Source of the DNA: Lachnospiraceae bacterium
GTDB lineage: Bacteria; Bacillota; Clostridia; Lachnospirales; Lachnospiraceae
Assembly (NCBI GenBank): GCA_009774145.1
Contig: VSND01000039.1
Location: 1-40,928, forward strand
Length of the DNA stretch: 40,928 nucleotides
Direction: 5' to 3'
In this document: in pieces, positions 1 to 8,392 of the stretch
Layout of the letters: the number at the start of each line of letters is the position of its first letter
How positions within the stretch are numbered: the stretch's first letter is position 1
Program-made: the position numbers and the translations under genes
Notes under the pieces: generated by a model
What the model was told of the DNA's origin: nothing
Database searches by the model: none
What the model saw: the letters and a program-made list of their open reading frames with translations, nothing else

Positions 1-60
1 ATCTCCGTTTTTATTTCCATTATAACGGATAATGGCGTACTTTGTTCACATTTTATTTAC

Positions 61-327
61 TCATGCGTTTGTCGTGTGATGCTGATGCAGATATTTTTCC
101 CTCGTGGCAAGTCCCCCGCGTATATGCCTCTCCGATTTATTCACGTCCAGCACCTTCCTTGCCTCTGCCGCCAGATGAGGGTTGATATAAAGAAGCCGCT
201 CCGCCACATCTTTATGTACCGTCGACTTGCTCACTCCAAAGCTCTGGGCAGTCTGCCGGACGGTGGCATTATTCTGTATGATATAATTTGCGATCCTGAC
301 GGCTCTTTCCGAAATATAATCCTTCAC
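61..327 (-). CDS. spoIIID: Stage III sporulation transcriptional regulator SpoIIID
   Basis: An 88-residue DNA-binding protein that acts in the mother cell during sporulation, switching genes of the sigma-E regulon on or off. The body matches the SpoIIID pattern closely: VKDYISERAVRIANYI, then a helix-turn-helix containing FGVSKSTVHKD (about residues 28-40), then INPHLAAEARKVLD and HIRGGLATREKY. The open frame continues upstream to 486, but the family length (80-95 residues) and a ribosome-binding site (AGGGGAT seven bases upstream) favour the GTG at 327. It is transcribed in the same direction as the sugar operon, but a terminator and a sigma-E-like promoter separate them. Identity is secure; the start is well supported. 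Confidence 0.93.
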   Translation of the reverse strand: MKDYISERAVRIANYIIQNNATVRQTAQSFGVSKSTVHKDVAERLLYINPHLAAEARKVLDVNKSERHIRGGLATREKYLHQHHTTNA

Positions 328-356
328 CGAATATCCCCTGAATGAACTGTTTTTAC

Positions 357-385
357 AGTCTATGCAAAGATTCGATGCAATATGT
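357..385 (-). promoter_or_regulatory. Sigma-E-type promoter of spoIIID
   Basis: On the minus strand ACATATT (385-379) lies 14 bases from CATAGACT (364-357). This resembles the sigma-E pattern (ATATT, 14-16 bases, CATACAnT) and sits about 30 bases upstream of the GTG start. spoIIID is a sigma-E-dependent gene in other spore formers, so position and sequence agree. Assigned by eye. Confidence 0.55.
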
Positions 386-440
386 TTCGGAAGACCGGTC
401 CTTTTGACAAAAACAAAGAGACCCATGCAGGTAGAAAAGC

Positions 441-474
441 CAGGGACATACAGGCATATGCCTGCATGTCCCTG
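441..474 (-). terminator. Terminator of the sugar-uptake operon
   Basis: A near-perfect 34-base hairpin: CAGGGACAT, one mismatch, CAGGCA, centre TA, then the mirror half. On the minus strand it is followed by GCTTTTC. It lies between the end of the binding-protein gene (520) and spoIIID, so it most likely ends the nine-gene operon and insulates spoIIID. Confidence 0.75.
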
Positions 475-519
475 ATTCCCTGACACGCCGGTTTCCGGAA
501 TTCTATTCCTCCGTATTAC

Positions 520-1689
520 TTAGAACAGATCTTTGTAATCGTTGATGTTCTCTTTCGTAAACCGAATCGGGTCGCCCAGAAGTACCTGCGTACCGCCGTC
601 ATAATATTCTTCCACCGTATAACTTCCAAGACGCCCTGCCGTCACGGTATCACCGACCGTACCGGTGGATTCTCCGGTTGCGATGGAGTGTACGGATGCC
701 GCTGCCAGATACCCCTGATCATAAGGATCCCACAGATAACAGTCATAACAGATCCCGTTGTCGATATAGGGAGCCATCTCGGAAGGCAGACCGACGCCGG
801 TAACCTTACAGTCTGAATTCATATCCTGGATCACCTTTGCGGCAGACAGAATACCTACCGTCGTCGGACTGATAATAACATCCAGATCCGGATAATTCTG
901 CAGCATGGCCTGTGCCTCCGTCGTCGATTTGTCCGGAAGGTCATCACCATAAGCAATGGGAAGCACAGTGATATTTGCATAATCATCCGGTTTGTCTTCT
1001 ACTTCCTGCAGCATGGCAGCACACCAGTCTGCATGAAGCTGGGATTCCGGCTGTGCAGAGAGAATGCCGATGGTACCTTCTGCACCGGCGCCGCCGCAGA
1101 TCTGCAGTGCGGAATCCATCTGTGCCCGTCCCACCAGATCGATGGAAGCCTGTTCCACATGTACCTGGCGGGAATCCGGATTTGCCGCCGAGTCAAAGGT
1201 CACAACCGAAATCCCCTGTCCCATGGCCTGTGTCAGGATCGGCTCAAGCGCATCAAAATCCGATGCGATAACTGCAAGGCCGTCCACTCCCTGGGCAATC
1301 AGCTGAGAGATGACCTCGATCTCCTTCTCTGCCGTCGGCTCTTCGGTTCCCCGGTACATACAGTTGATCCCTTCTGCCTCGCAGAATTCAGAGAACCCCA
1401 CATACATGTCAATAAAGATTGGATCAGACAGTGTCTTGGAGATCATCACATAGGTGGATGCGTCACTGCCCGCCACATAGTCCGCCGTCGTATCCCCGGA
1501 ACCTTCCGCCGCCGGCGCCTCTGCGGTATCCCCGGTCGCTTCCCCGGAATTGTCCGCTGCCGGCGCCTCCGCAGCCGGTTCGCTGCCTCCGCCGGACGTT
1601 GTTGAATCTTTTCCTCCACACCCTCCCAGCAGAGCAGAGAGCATACTTGCAGTCAGCAGAACAGTAAGCATTTTTCTCATTTTTTTCAT
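520..1689 (-). CDS. Sugar ABC transporter substrate-binding lipoprotein (RbsB/RhaS-like)
   Basis: Extracytoplasmic lipoprotein that captures sugar for the importer encoded just upstream. Residues 1-23 form a lipoprotein signal (LSALLGGC, Cys24 the lipidated residue). A low-complexity Gly/Ala/Glu/Pro/Thr linker follows to about residue 78, then a periplasmic-binding-protein type 1 fold: MISKTLSDPIFIDMYVGF, QLIAQGVDGLAVIASD, ISVVTFDSAANPDSR and DVIISPTTVGILSAAKVI are typical of ribose/rhamnose/autoinducer-2 binding proteins. The AGGAGG site at about 1697-1702 fixes the start. It is the last gene of the operon, after two permeases and an ATPase. The ligand cannot be read from sequence; the enzymes of the operon suggest a pentose or pentulose of the L series. 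Confidence 0.88.
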   Translation of the reverse strand: MKKMRKMLTVLLTASMLSALLGGCGGKDSTTSGGGSEPAAEAPAADNSGEATGDTAEAPAAEGSGDTTADYVAGSDASTYVMISKTLSDPIFIDMYVGFSEFCEAEGINCMYRGTEEPTAEKEIEVISQLIAQGVDGLAVIASDFDALEPILTQAMGQGISVVTFDSAANPDSRQVHVEQASIDLVGRAQMDSALQICGGAGAEGTIGILSAQPESQLHADWCAAMLQEVEDKPDDYANITVLPIAYGDDLPDKSTTEAQAMLQNYPDLDVIISPTTVGILSAAKVIQDMNSDCKVTGVGLPSEMAPYIDNGICYDCYLWDPYDQGYLAAASVHSIATGESTGTVGDTVTAGRLGSYTVEEYYDGGTQVLLGDPIRFTKENINDYKDLF

Positions 1690-1718
1690 GGTTTCTTTCC
1701 TCCTTTGTTTGATGCATT

Positions 1719-2714
1719 TTATAACAGGCCGGCTCTGCCTCGTCTTGCCTCTTTGGCATCAGCCAGCACTTGTCTTAAGTTCGGGACTGCACAGACTACG
1801 ATCAGAAGGCAGCCGATGATGATCTTCAGAGTCTCTGAAGAGATATTTACAAGTCCGGTCCCATAGCGGATCAGGCCAATGGTAAAGACGCCGAGAATCA
1901 CACCGCCCACACGCCCTTTCCCGCCGGAAGGACTCGCCCCTCCCAGAATCGCCATGGCGATGACCTCCATCTCAAATCCCTGTGCGATACTCGCCCGGAC
2001 CGATGCCAGCTTGGCTGCCAGAAACAGCCCTGCAAATGCAGCACACAGCCCGTTAATACTGAACACCGTCAGTTTGATTCGATCCGTATAGATTCCGGAA
2101 AAATAGCTTGCAGTCTTATTGGTACCGATGGCATACAGCCGCCTTCCAAAACAGGTCCGGTGAATCACATATGTAAACAGACACGTCATCAGGATAAAGG
2201 CAAAAAGGATAACCGGAAATCCCAGAACTTTATTCCATGCAAGGCCTGACAGCTGTTTTGCATAGGTCTTCAGGGATTCATCTTCCAGGAGCATATACGC
2301 AAGCCCCCGAAACAGAATCTGAGTTCCCAGCGTTACAATGGTGGAGTTCAGTTCCCTGAATTTCACCAGAAGAAATCCGTTGAAAGCCCCGCACAGTGTC
2401 CCCACTGCCAGTGCCAGCAGAATGCAGACAAAAAACGGCATTCCCTGTTCACATGCCCATCCGGCAATACAGCCCGACAGCGTAATGATGGAAGCAATGG
2501 AGATGTCGATCTCCCCCAGGATCAGCACCATCATGGTTCCGTATACCATCAGCCCTTTATCCATAAAATTGATCATGGAGTTCATGACATTATTGTAATT
2601 CAGATAATGCGGCGACAGACTGATATTGATCACATTGACCAGCAAAAAGATCAGGATCAGAAATGTCTCCCAGTGCGAAAAGAGATTTTTGATCTTGTCA
2701 TTCGTTTGTCTCAT
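1719..2714 (-). CDS. Sugar ABC transporter permease (RbsC/RhaQ-like)
   Basis: Integral membrane subunit of the sugar importer, 331 residues. It has about eight to ten hydrophobic segments and the family hallmarks GEIDISIASIITLSG (compare GGIDLSVGS), FGRRLYAIGTN and AILGGASPSGGKGRVGG. The start at 2714 (MRQTNDK) has AAGGAGAG eight bases upstream; the frame stays open to 2768, inside the preceding gene, but without a site. It overlaps the end of the other permease gene by 17 bases, a sign of translational coupling. It pairs with the neighbouring permease as a heterodimer. Confidence 0.9.
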   Translation of the reverse strand: MRQTNDKIKNLFSHWETFLILIFLLVNVINISLSPHYLNYNNVMNSMINFMDKGLMVYGTMMVLILGEIDISIASIITLSGCIAGWACEQGMPFFVCILLALAVGTLCGAFNGFLLVKFRELNSTIVTLGTQILFRGLAYMLLEDESLKTYAKQLSGLAWNKVLGFPVILFAFILMTCLFTYVIHRTCFGRRLYAIGTNKTASYFSGIYTDRIKLTVFSINGLCAAFAGLFLAAKLASVRASIAQGFEMEVIAMAILGGASPSGGKGRVGGVILGVFTIGLIRYGTGLVNISSETLKIIIGCLLIVVCAVPNLRQVLADAKEARRGRAGLL

Positions 2715-3720
2715 TCCGTTCTCTCCTTTCCAGGGCTTTTCGTGCCGCCCTTCTGCTGACCAGTGCATTGATAATGACCGAGATCAGGATCACCGCCCCG
2801 CGGATCGCCCTCTGCCAGAAGGAGGACACCTGAATCAGCGGCAGAATATTGCTCAGCATGCCAAAGAGAACGGAACCAAGGACAACTCCCGCCACGGTCC
2901 CGGAACCGCCGGTGATGCTGACACCGCCCAGTACAACGGAAGCAATCACATTCAGTTCAAAACCGGTGGCGGTCGTTCCCTGGGCGCATGCATATTTGCA
3001 TACCCACAAAAGTCCGGCCAGACCGGCAATCATGCCGCTCAGCATGTAGGCCGCCCATTTTGTCCGTTCCGTATGGATACCGGATATGCGGGCATTTGCC
3101 TCATTATTTCCGACTGCGTAAATATGCCTTCCAAAGCGTGTGTGGCCCATAAACACAAACCCGAACGCAACGACTATGACTGCAAACCAGACCATATAAT
3201 TGATGCCCAGAAACGTGCCGGTGGAGATGGCAAGAAAATCTTCTGTCATATCTGTCTGGCTGACCCATTCTCCTTTACTGAACAGATAGATGACGCCTCT
3301 TAAGATGTCGCAGGTTCCCAGCGTCCCGATCAGCGGAAAGATCCGGAGCTTTGCAACCACAAATCCCGTGATTGTGCCGCATATGAGTCCCACACCCATG
3401 GCGATCAAAAACAGAGCCGCTATGGGAATCTGTCTGTGATCCCGGAGAACCAGCGCGGCAATCATACCGGAAAGTCCCATCACAGAACCCACGGACAGGT
3501 CGATGCCTCCGCTGACAATTACGACCATCATGCCGATGGATACCATGATCAGCATGGACGCCTCGCGCATCAGTTCGTTTAAGTTGGAAGCCGTCAGAAA
3601 GCTTCCGCCGGTCCTCAGCTGTACCAGAAGCCCTGTCACAAGGATAATCAGTACCAGCGCCGCTTCCTGTGAATGATCAGAAAAGAAACGGCGTATCTTT
3701 TGTTTGTCTGTAGTCCTCAT
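2698..3720 (-). CDS. Sugar ABC transporter permease (RbsC/RhaP-like)
   Basis: Second membrane subunit of the importer, 340 residues. Hallmarks of the branched ribose/xylose-type permease family are visible: VSGGIDLSVGSVMGLSG near residue 66, LRIFPLIGTLGTCDILRG, FGRHIYAVGNNEANA and VLGGVSITGGSGTVAGV. AAGGAG precedes the ATG at 3720. The stop of the ATPase gene is four bases upstream and the next permease starts inside this gene, so the three are tightly coupled. Confidence 0.92.
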   Translation of the reverse strand: MRTTDKQKIRRFFSDHSQEAALVLIILVTGLLVQLRTGGSFLTASNLNELMREASMLIMVSIGMMVVIVSGGIDLSVGSVMGLSGMIAALVLRDHRQIPIAALFLIAMGVGLICGTITGFVVAKLRIFPLIGTLGTCDILRGVIYLFSKGEWVSQTDMTEDFLAISTGTFLGINYMVWFAVIVVAFGFVFMGHTRFGRHIYAVGNNEANARISGIHTERTKWAAYMLSGMIAGLAGLLWVCKYACAQGTTATGFELNVIASVVLGGVSITGGSGTVAGVVLGSVLFGMLSNILPLIQVSSFWQRAIRGAVILISVIINALVSRRAARKALERRERNETNE

Positions 3721-3724
3721 TATG

Positions 3725-5239
3725 TCAGTCTCCTTCCTTCAGCATATCATCCGCAGAGTTCATGGCATAGGCCAGCATTTTCTCCTGCGTTGCTTCCTCC
3801 CGGTCAAGGATCCTGACCAGAGTTCCCTCATGCATAACTGCGATCCGGTCGCTCATGGCCAGAATCTCCGGCATCTCCGACGAGATCAGCACAATTGCAT
3901 ATCCGGCCTGAGCCAGTTCCGACATAATCGCATAGATCTGCGATTTCGCACCTACGTCCACTCCTTTGGTGGGCTCATCCAGAATCAGCACATCCAGGTC
4001 CATGTTCAGAAGCTTCGCCAGCACCACCTTCTGCTGGTTCCCCCCGGACAGAGCGCTGACCCTCTCAAATATGTTTTTGGCTTTTACGGACAGACGCCGG
4101 GAAAGCTTTTCTCCATCCTCACATTCCTTTTTCCGGTTGATTCCCGACAGACTCCTGTATTTCTCCAGAGAGGAAAGCGTCTCGTTCTGACAGATCTCCC
4201 ACGGAAGCAGCAGTCCCTGAAGCTGCCGGTCCTCCGGAAGATACCCCAGCTTCTTTTTCATGGCCTGGGCAGGATGGGTAAATCGAACCGGCTGTCCGTG
4301 CAGCAGCACCTCCCCGGAGTCGTACGGTGTCAGTCCGCAGAGCGCCTGACACACTTCCGAACGTCCCGCGCCCACAAGGCCTGTAAGCCCCAGAATCTCA
4401 CCCTTTCTCACAGAAAAACTCACATTCCGGAAATATCCCGTCCGGCTCAGAGCCTTTACCTCCAGCGCCGTCTCCCCCAGAGCGACTTTCGCCTTGGGAT
4501 ACAGCTCCTTGATCTCTCTTCCCACCATGGCCTGCACCAGGATCTCGTTGGTCACTTCCCGGATCGCCCAGGTGCCGATATAAGAAGCGTCCCTGAACAC
4601 CGTCACACTGTCTGCCAGACGGTACATATCCTCCAGACGATGGGAAATGAAGAGGATCGATTTCCCTTCTGAACGCAGCTGCTCTGTGATCCGGTAGAGC
4701 TCTTCACACTCTCTTTTGGAAAGTGCTGCTGTCGGCTCATCCATAATGACGATCCTTGCATTGGCCGACACCGCCTTTGCGATCTCCACCACCTGCTGTT
4801 CCGCCACGCTCAGGTTCCCCATCAGCGTGTGCGGATCGATGCCGGAACCCAGGCTTTTCAGAAGTTCCTTTGCCCGCCTGTGCATTTGGGGCCAGTCCAG
4901 CAGTCCGAACCGGTTCCTCAGTTCGTGACCGATAAATATATTTTCCGTCACGCTCAGATGTACATACGTGGTGCTGTGCTGATAGATGGCCGCAATGCTT
5001 TTGGCGGAAGAATCGTTGGTATCCTGAAAAAACACTTCTTCTCCGTTCACCAGCATCTGTCCTTCGTCCGGCTTATGTACCCCGGTGATCACCTTGATCA
5101 ATGTGGACTTTCCTGCTCCGTTCTCTCCCATGAGCGCATGGATCTCGCCCTTTTTCAGCTGAAACCGGACATGGTCCAGCGCAACTACTCCCGGAAAACG
5201 TTTTGTAATATCTTTTAATTCCAGTACATACTCGCTCAT
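3725..5239 (-). CDS. Sugar ABC transporter ATP-binding protein (RbsA/RhaT-like, duplicated)
   Basis: Cytoplasmic ATPase of the importer, 504 residues with two nucleotide-binding domains in tandem. Domain 1 has Walker A GENGAGKST (38-46), signature LSVAEQQ and Walker B IVIMDEPTAALSK. Domain 2 has a degenerate Walker A (GLVGAGRSEV), signature LSGGNQQKVVLAKLL and Walker B LILDEPTKGVDVGAK. The asymmetry, with a degraded second P-loop, is normal in the RbsA/MglA/XylG class. GGGGGGA precedes the ATG at 5239. The gene starts 15 bases after the FrlC-like gene. Confidence 0.93.
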   Translation of the reverse strand: MSEYVLELKDITKRFPGVVALDHVRFQLKKGEIHALMGENGAGKSTLIKVITGVHKPDEGQMLVNGEEVFFQDTNDSSAKSIAAIYQHSTTYVHLSVTENIFIGHELRNRFGLLDWPQMHRRAKELLKSLGSGIDPHTLMGNLSVAEQQVVEIAKAVSANARIVIMDEPTAALSKRECEELYRITEQLRSEGKSILFISHRLEDMYRLADSVTVFRDASYIGTWAIREVTNEILVQAMVGREIKELYPKAKVALGETALEVKALSRTGYFRNVSFSVRKGEILGLTGLVGAGRSEVCQALCGLTPYDSGEVLLHGQPVRFTHPAQAMKKKLGYLPEDRQLQGLLLPWEICQNETLSSLEKYRSLSGINRKKECEDGEKLSRRLSVKAKNIFERVSALSGGNQQKVVLAKLLNMDLDVLILDEPTKGVDVGAKSQIYAIMSELAQAGYAIVLISSEMPEILAMSDRIAVMHEGTLVRILDREEATQEKMLAYAMNSADDMLKEGD

Positions 5240-5254
5240 GTCAGTCCCCCCATG

Positions 5255-6085
5255 TTATACATTCAGGTCCCTGCGGATCTGTCCGAGTATCCTGGAAGCA
5301 TTGGCCAGCAGAAGTTCCGGATCCTTATAGCATTCCGAATAGAGCTCTACCGTCACATACCCTTCAAATCCATACGCCCTGAATACCTTCAGCATATCTG
5401 CCACCGGAAGTTCCCCCGTATCCAGCCGAAGATGCGCGTCTGTACGGCCGTCGTTGTTGCACAGATGGATATAGTTCATCCTGCTGCCCAGCTTTTCAAA
5501 ATATGCACTGTACGGCTCACAGACAATATGCGGCGGCACCACATCCATCATGGCTTCGATATTGGGAAGTCCAATCTCCCGGATCGCCTCCAGACAGTCG
5601 TCTGCGGTGGTGATGACCGGGCTTTCCACCGGTGTCAGCGCTTCGATCATCAGCTTTACGGAATGATCCCGTGCATACTCCCCCAGTTCTCTCATGTTGT
5701 CGATGAATCTCTGCCAGCTTTCCCTGCGCGGCGTCTCATAGCCGGGATGATCCGCCACCATGAGCATCCGCGGCACTTCCATCTGCCTGCACGCGCGGAT
5801 CGCTGTTTTAAAATAATCCATTGCATCCCTTCGCTCTCTCTCATTGAGCGAGCACAGGTTATAGGGCATTCCAAGCGCATTGGGCGTATACACCGGCACT
5901 TCCAGCCCATACGCCTTCTTCAGTTCCCGAATCTTCCGGGTCTCTTCTGCATCCATGTCATATGGATACGCATGGGGTCTTCCGCCCCAGATCTCGATTC
6001 CGTCAAATCCGTATCTGGCTGCCATCCGGAATGCAGTCTCCAGTGAAAATCTTCTGAAATCCAGTGAAAAGCATCCAAACTTCAA
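5255..6085 (-). CDS. Sugar (phosphate) isomerase/epimerase, FrlC-like
   Basis: A 276-residue TIM-barrel epimerase of the xylose-isomerase-like superfamily. The stretch YGFDGIEIWGGRPHAY near the N-terminus and overall length match FrlC, the fructoselysine 3-epimerase; the ketose 3-epimerases belong to the same fold. The four expected metal ligands are visible: Glu in MIEALTPVES, Asp in MMDVVPPH, His in NYIHLCNNDG and Glu in TVELYSE. The start codon is TTG, overlapping the ribulokinase stop (TTGA), with GGGGAG seven bases upstream. No fructoselysine kinase or deglycase is present. In this operon a more natural role is 3-epimerisation of a free ketopentose (for example L-ribulose to L-xylulose), but that is inference. 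Confidence 0.8.
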   Translation of the reverse strand: MKFGCFSLDFRRFSLETAFRMAARYGFDGIEIWGGRPHAYPYDMDAEETRKIRELKKAYGLEVPVYTPNALGMPYNLCSLNERERRDAMDYFKTAIRACRQMEVPRMLMVADHPGYETPRRESWQRFIDNMRELGEYARDHSVKLMIEALTPVESPVITTADDCLEAIREIGLPNIEAMMDVVPPHIVCEPYSAYFEKLGSRMNYIHLCNNDGRTDAHLRLDTGELPVADMLKVFRAYGFEGYVTVELYSECYKDPELLLANASRILGQIRRDLNV

Positions 6086-7743
6086 TCTCCATCTCCCCTT
6101 TCTGCCTGTCTTTTCAAACGTTTCATGATCTGGTTTTCTCTGCCGAAATACTGATACAGCGTCTTATACTCCTTATATAAAGCATCATAATGCTGGCGAT
6201 ACCGTTCTTCCGGCATATAAACCCGGCTTATGTGTCCTCCCATGGCTTCTGCGGCTTCCTTCAGTCCGTCATAACCGCCGGCCCCGGCGCCTGCCGCCAC
6301 CGCCCCATAGACCGCACTCCCTGTGCAGCTTCCGTTTTCCGCCTCTGAGATCCACACCGGTATTCCCATAATATCTGAAAATACCTGCATGAGAAATGTA
6401 TTTTTACTGGCAACCCCTCCTGTTGCATACATTTTCTTCACTTTAATGCCATATGTTTCAAACTGTTCTACGATCCGCCGTTTTCCGAATGCCAGCGCCT
6501 CAGAAAGCGCACGGTAGATATTCTCGCATCTGGTGTCCATGCGCATCCCGAGAACCATCCCGGACAGATCCGTATCCAGAAGGACCGACCGGTTGCCGTT
6601 CCACCAGTCCAGCGCCAGAAGGCCGTTCTCCCAGGGTTTTATGGCTTCTGCCAGCCCGTTCAGATAATCGAAGACGGACATGCCTGCTTCTTTCGCTTTC
6701 TGTGTATAGGATTCCGGCACCTGGTTATTTACAAACCATCCAAGCAGATCCCCCATGGTCGCCTGTCCGGCTTCATATCCGTACATACCGGGAATCATGC
6801 TGTCCGCAGACACACCGTACAGTCCGGGAAGCCCGATTCTCCTTCGGTCCACCAGCATGTCACAGCTGGATGTTCCCATGACGGACAGAAGAATCCCTTC
6901 TTCCGACAGACCCGCCCCCACAAATGCCGCCTGGCAGTCCCCAAGTCCTGCAGCCACCGGTATCCCGGCAGGAAGTCCGTACTGTGCCGCCCGTTTTTGC
7001 GTCAGGTACCCCACCGGCGTCCCCACATCCGCCAGTTCTCCTGCCAGCTTTTCTGCTGCCGTGCCAAAACCTGCCGCCGTTTCCTCCAGACAGGCTTTGG
7101 ACGGATAGCCAGTCGACGGATTCCACAGGGCAGCGCATCCTGCGATGCTTTTGCTCCTCTTTTTTGAGCCGGTCAGCCAGAACGGTATCCAGTCCGCCAG
7201 TTCGATGAACCGGTCTGCTCTTCGGTACACCTTTGGCGCCCGCTCAAAAGTCTCCAGCATCTTTGGAAACATGGTCTCCGCATAGATCTCCCCGCCGCAA
7301 TACGCAAGAAACGTTTCCTTTCGCTTCCGTGCAGTCTCTGTCAGTCTCCTGGCCTGCTGCTGAGCCCCGTGATGCTTCCACAGCTTCACATAAGCATAGG
7401 GCTCGTTTTTCAGTTCCTCCCGAAAACAGAGCGGTATCCCCTCTTCATCCACCGGCATCATTGTACACTGTGTAAAATCAATGCCGATACCGATTACCTG
7501 CTCTGCCAGCTTGGGATCATTTCGGAACAAATCCGCCATCAGGAAATCCAGCGCTTCTATATAATCCTGCGGATGCTGCAGCGCAAATCCTGCTCCCAGT
7601 CTGGTCCCGTCAGGCAGACATTCTGACATGACCCCATGAGGATAGGAAAAGTCTGCGCTCCTTACACAGCTCCCGTCCATCCCCACCAGCATGGCCCTTG
7701 CTTCCTGCGTTCCAAAATCAATTCCGATACTGTAATGTCCCAT
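6082..7743 (-). CDS. araB: Ribulokinase (AraB-type FGGY kinase)
   Basis: Cytoplasmic kinase, 553 residues, predicted to phosphorylate L-ribulose (some AraB enzymes also accept other 2-ketopentoses) to the 5-phosphate with ATP. The N-terminus IGIDFGTQEARAMLV is the ATP-binding phosphate-1 loop. YPHGVMSECLPDG, ALQHPQDYIEALDFL, IGIGIDFTQCTMMPVD and AYVKLWKHHGAQ are hallmarks of AraB and separate it from xylulokinase or glycerol kinase; the length also fits AraB (about 550-570). AGGGGAC six bases before ATG 7743 supports the start. It is coupled to the 4-epimerase gene upstream (10 bases) and the FrlC-like gene downstream. No L-arabinose isomerase gene is in the window, so ribulose must come from uptake or from enzymes encoded elsewhere. 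Confidence 0.88.
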   Translation of the reverse strand: MGHYSIGIDFGTQEARAMLVGMDGSCVRSADFSYPHGVMSECLPDGTRLGAGFALQHPQDYIEALDFLMADLFRNDPKLAEQVIGIGIDFTQCTMMPVDEEGIPLCFREELKNEPYAYVKLWKHHGAQQQARRLTETARKRKETFLAYCGGEIYAETMFPKMLETFERAPKVYRRADRFIELADWIPFWLTGSKKRSKSIAGCAALWNPSTGYPSKACLEETAAGFGTAAEKLAGELADVGTPVGYLTQKRAAQYGLPAGIPVAAGLGDCQAAFVGAGLSEEGILLSVMGTSSCDMLVDRRRIGLPGLYGVSADSMIPGMYGYEAGQATMGDLLGWFVNNQVPESYTQKAKEAGMSVFDYLNGLAEAIKPWENGLLALDWWNGNRSVLLDTDLSGMVLGMRMDTRCENIYRALSEALAFGKRRIVEQFETYGIKVKKMYATGGVASKNTFLMQVFSDIMGIPVWISEAENGSCTGSAVYGAVAAGAGAGGYDGLKEAAEAMGGHISRVYMPEERYRQHYDALYKEYKTLYQYFGRENQIMKRLKRQAERGDGD

Positions 7744-7753
7744 GTTCTGTCCC

Positions 7754-8392
7754 CTATTGTCCGTAAGTCTCCCATCCGGCTTTTTCCTGTGCGATCAGTT
7801 CCGGCGGAAGCGCCGGGATCTGTACCCCCATAGCCTTTGCCAGAACATACGTTTTGGATGCTTCTTCCAGATAAACAGCGGCATAAAGCGCTTCCTGAAG
7901 ATCTCCCCCCCAGGTAATCACCCCGTGATGCTTCAGAATCACCGCCAGAGAATCACCGGCATATTCCACCGCCAGCTTTCCCATTCCCACCGCCGATGAT
8001 GGCGTAAAAGGCGCTACCCTCACCGGGTTCCGGCAGGCATCCATAATGGTCACGAGAAAATCCGGGATCTCATCCGCTGCAAATCCCGCCGCCGTCGCCC
8101 AGGGCTGATGGGTATGGATAACCGCCTGAACCTTCGGCATATGTTCAAACAGATAGACCAGCGCAGAGGAATCCGAAGAAGGCTTCCGGTTCCCTTCCAC
8201 CACCCGGCAGGTTCCGTCGATCAGGCATACATCCTCCGGAACCATCTGTTCATAGATCATTCCCGACGGCGTCACCAGATACCGGTCTTCCCCCACGCGC
8301 ATACTGATGTTTCCGCCGGACAGAGACACCAGACTGCATCTTCTGATCTCCAGCGCCGCATCCAGCACCTGTTTTTTCTCTTTTTCAAACAT
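7754..8392 (-). CDS. araD: L-ribulose-5-phosphate 4-epimerase (AraD/UlaF/SgbE type)
   Basis: Class II aldolase-fold enzyme of 212 residues, predicted to convert L-ribulose-5-P to D-xylulose-5-P, which enters the pentose phosphate pathway. Visible motifs: LSGGNIS (24-30), TPSGMIYEQM (41-50), KPSSDSS (70-76), the zinc ligands of IHTHQPW (His93, His95) and LKHHGVITWGG (His155). It is somewhat shorter than AraD (231). Fuculose-phosphate aldolases share the fold, so substrate is not certain from this protein alone, but a ribulokinase and a UlaE-type 3-epimerase on either side make the 4-epimerase the best reading. Its start overlaps the end of the 3-epimerase gene by 8 bases. Confidence 0.85.
   Translation of the reverse strand: MFEKEKKQVLDAALEIRRCSLVSLSGGNISMRVGEDRYLVTPSGMIYEQMVPEDVCLIDGTCRVVEGNRKPSSDSSALVYLFEHMPKVQAVIHTHQPWATAAGFAADEIPDFLVTIMDACRNPVRVAPFTPSSAVGMGKLAVEYAGDSLAVILKHHGVITWGGDLQEALYAAVYLEEASKTYVLAKAMGVQIPALPPELIAQEKAGWETYGQ

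Noticed and set aside
3704..4672. 322-codon plus-strand frame over the sugar ABC ATPase gene
   Set aside because: Antisense shadow of a clear RbsA-type ATPase; no recognisable domain.
5255..6085. Fructoselysine utilisation (frl) operon, suggested by the FrlC-like gene
   Set aside because: No FrlB deglycase or FrlD kinase is present; the surrounding enzymes act on pentulose phosphates.
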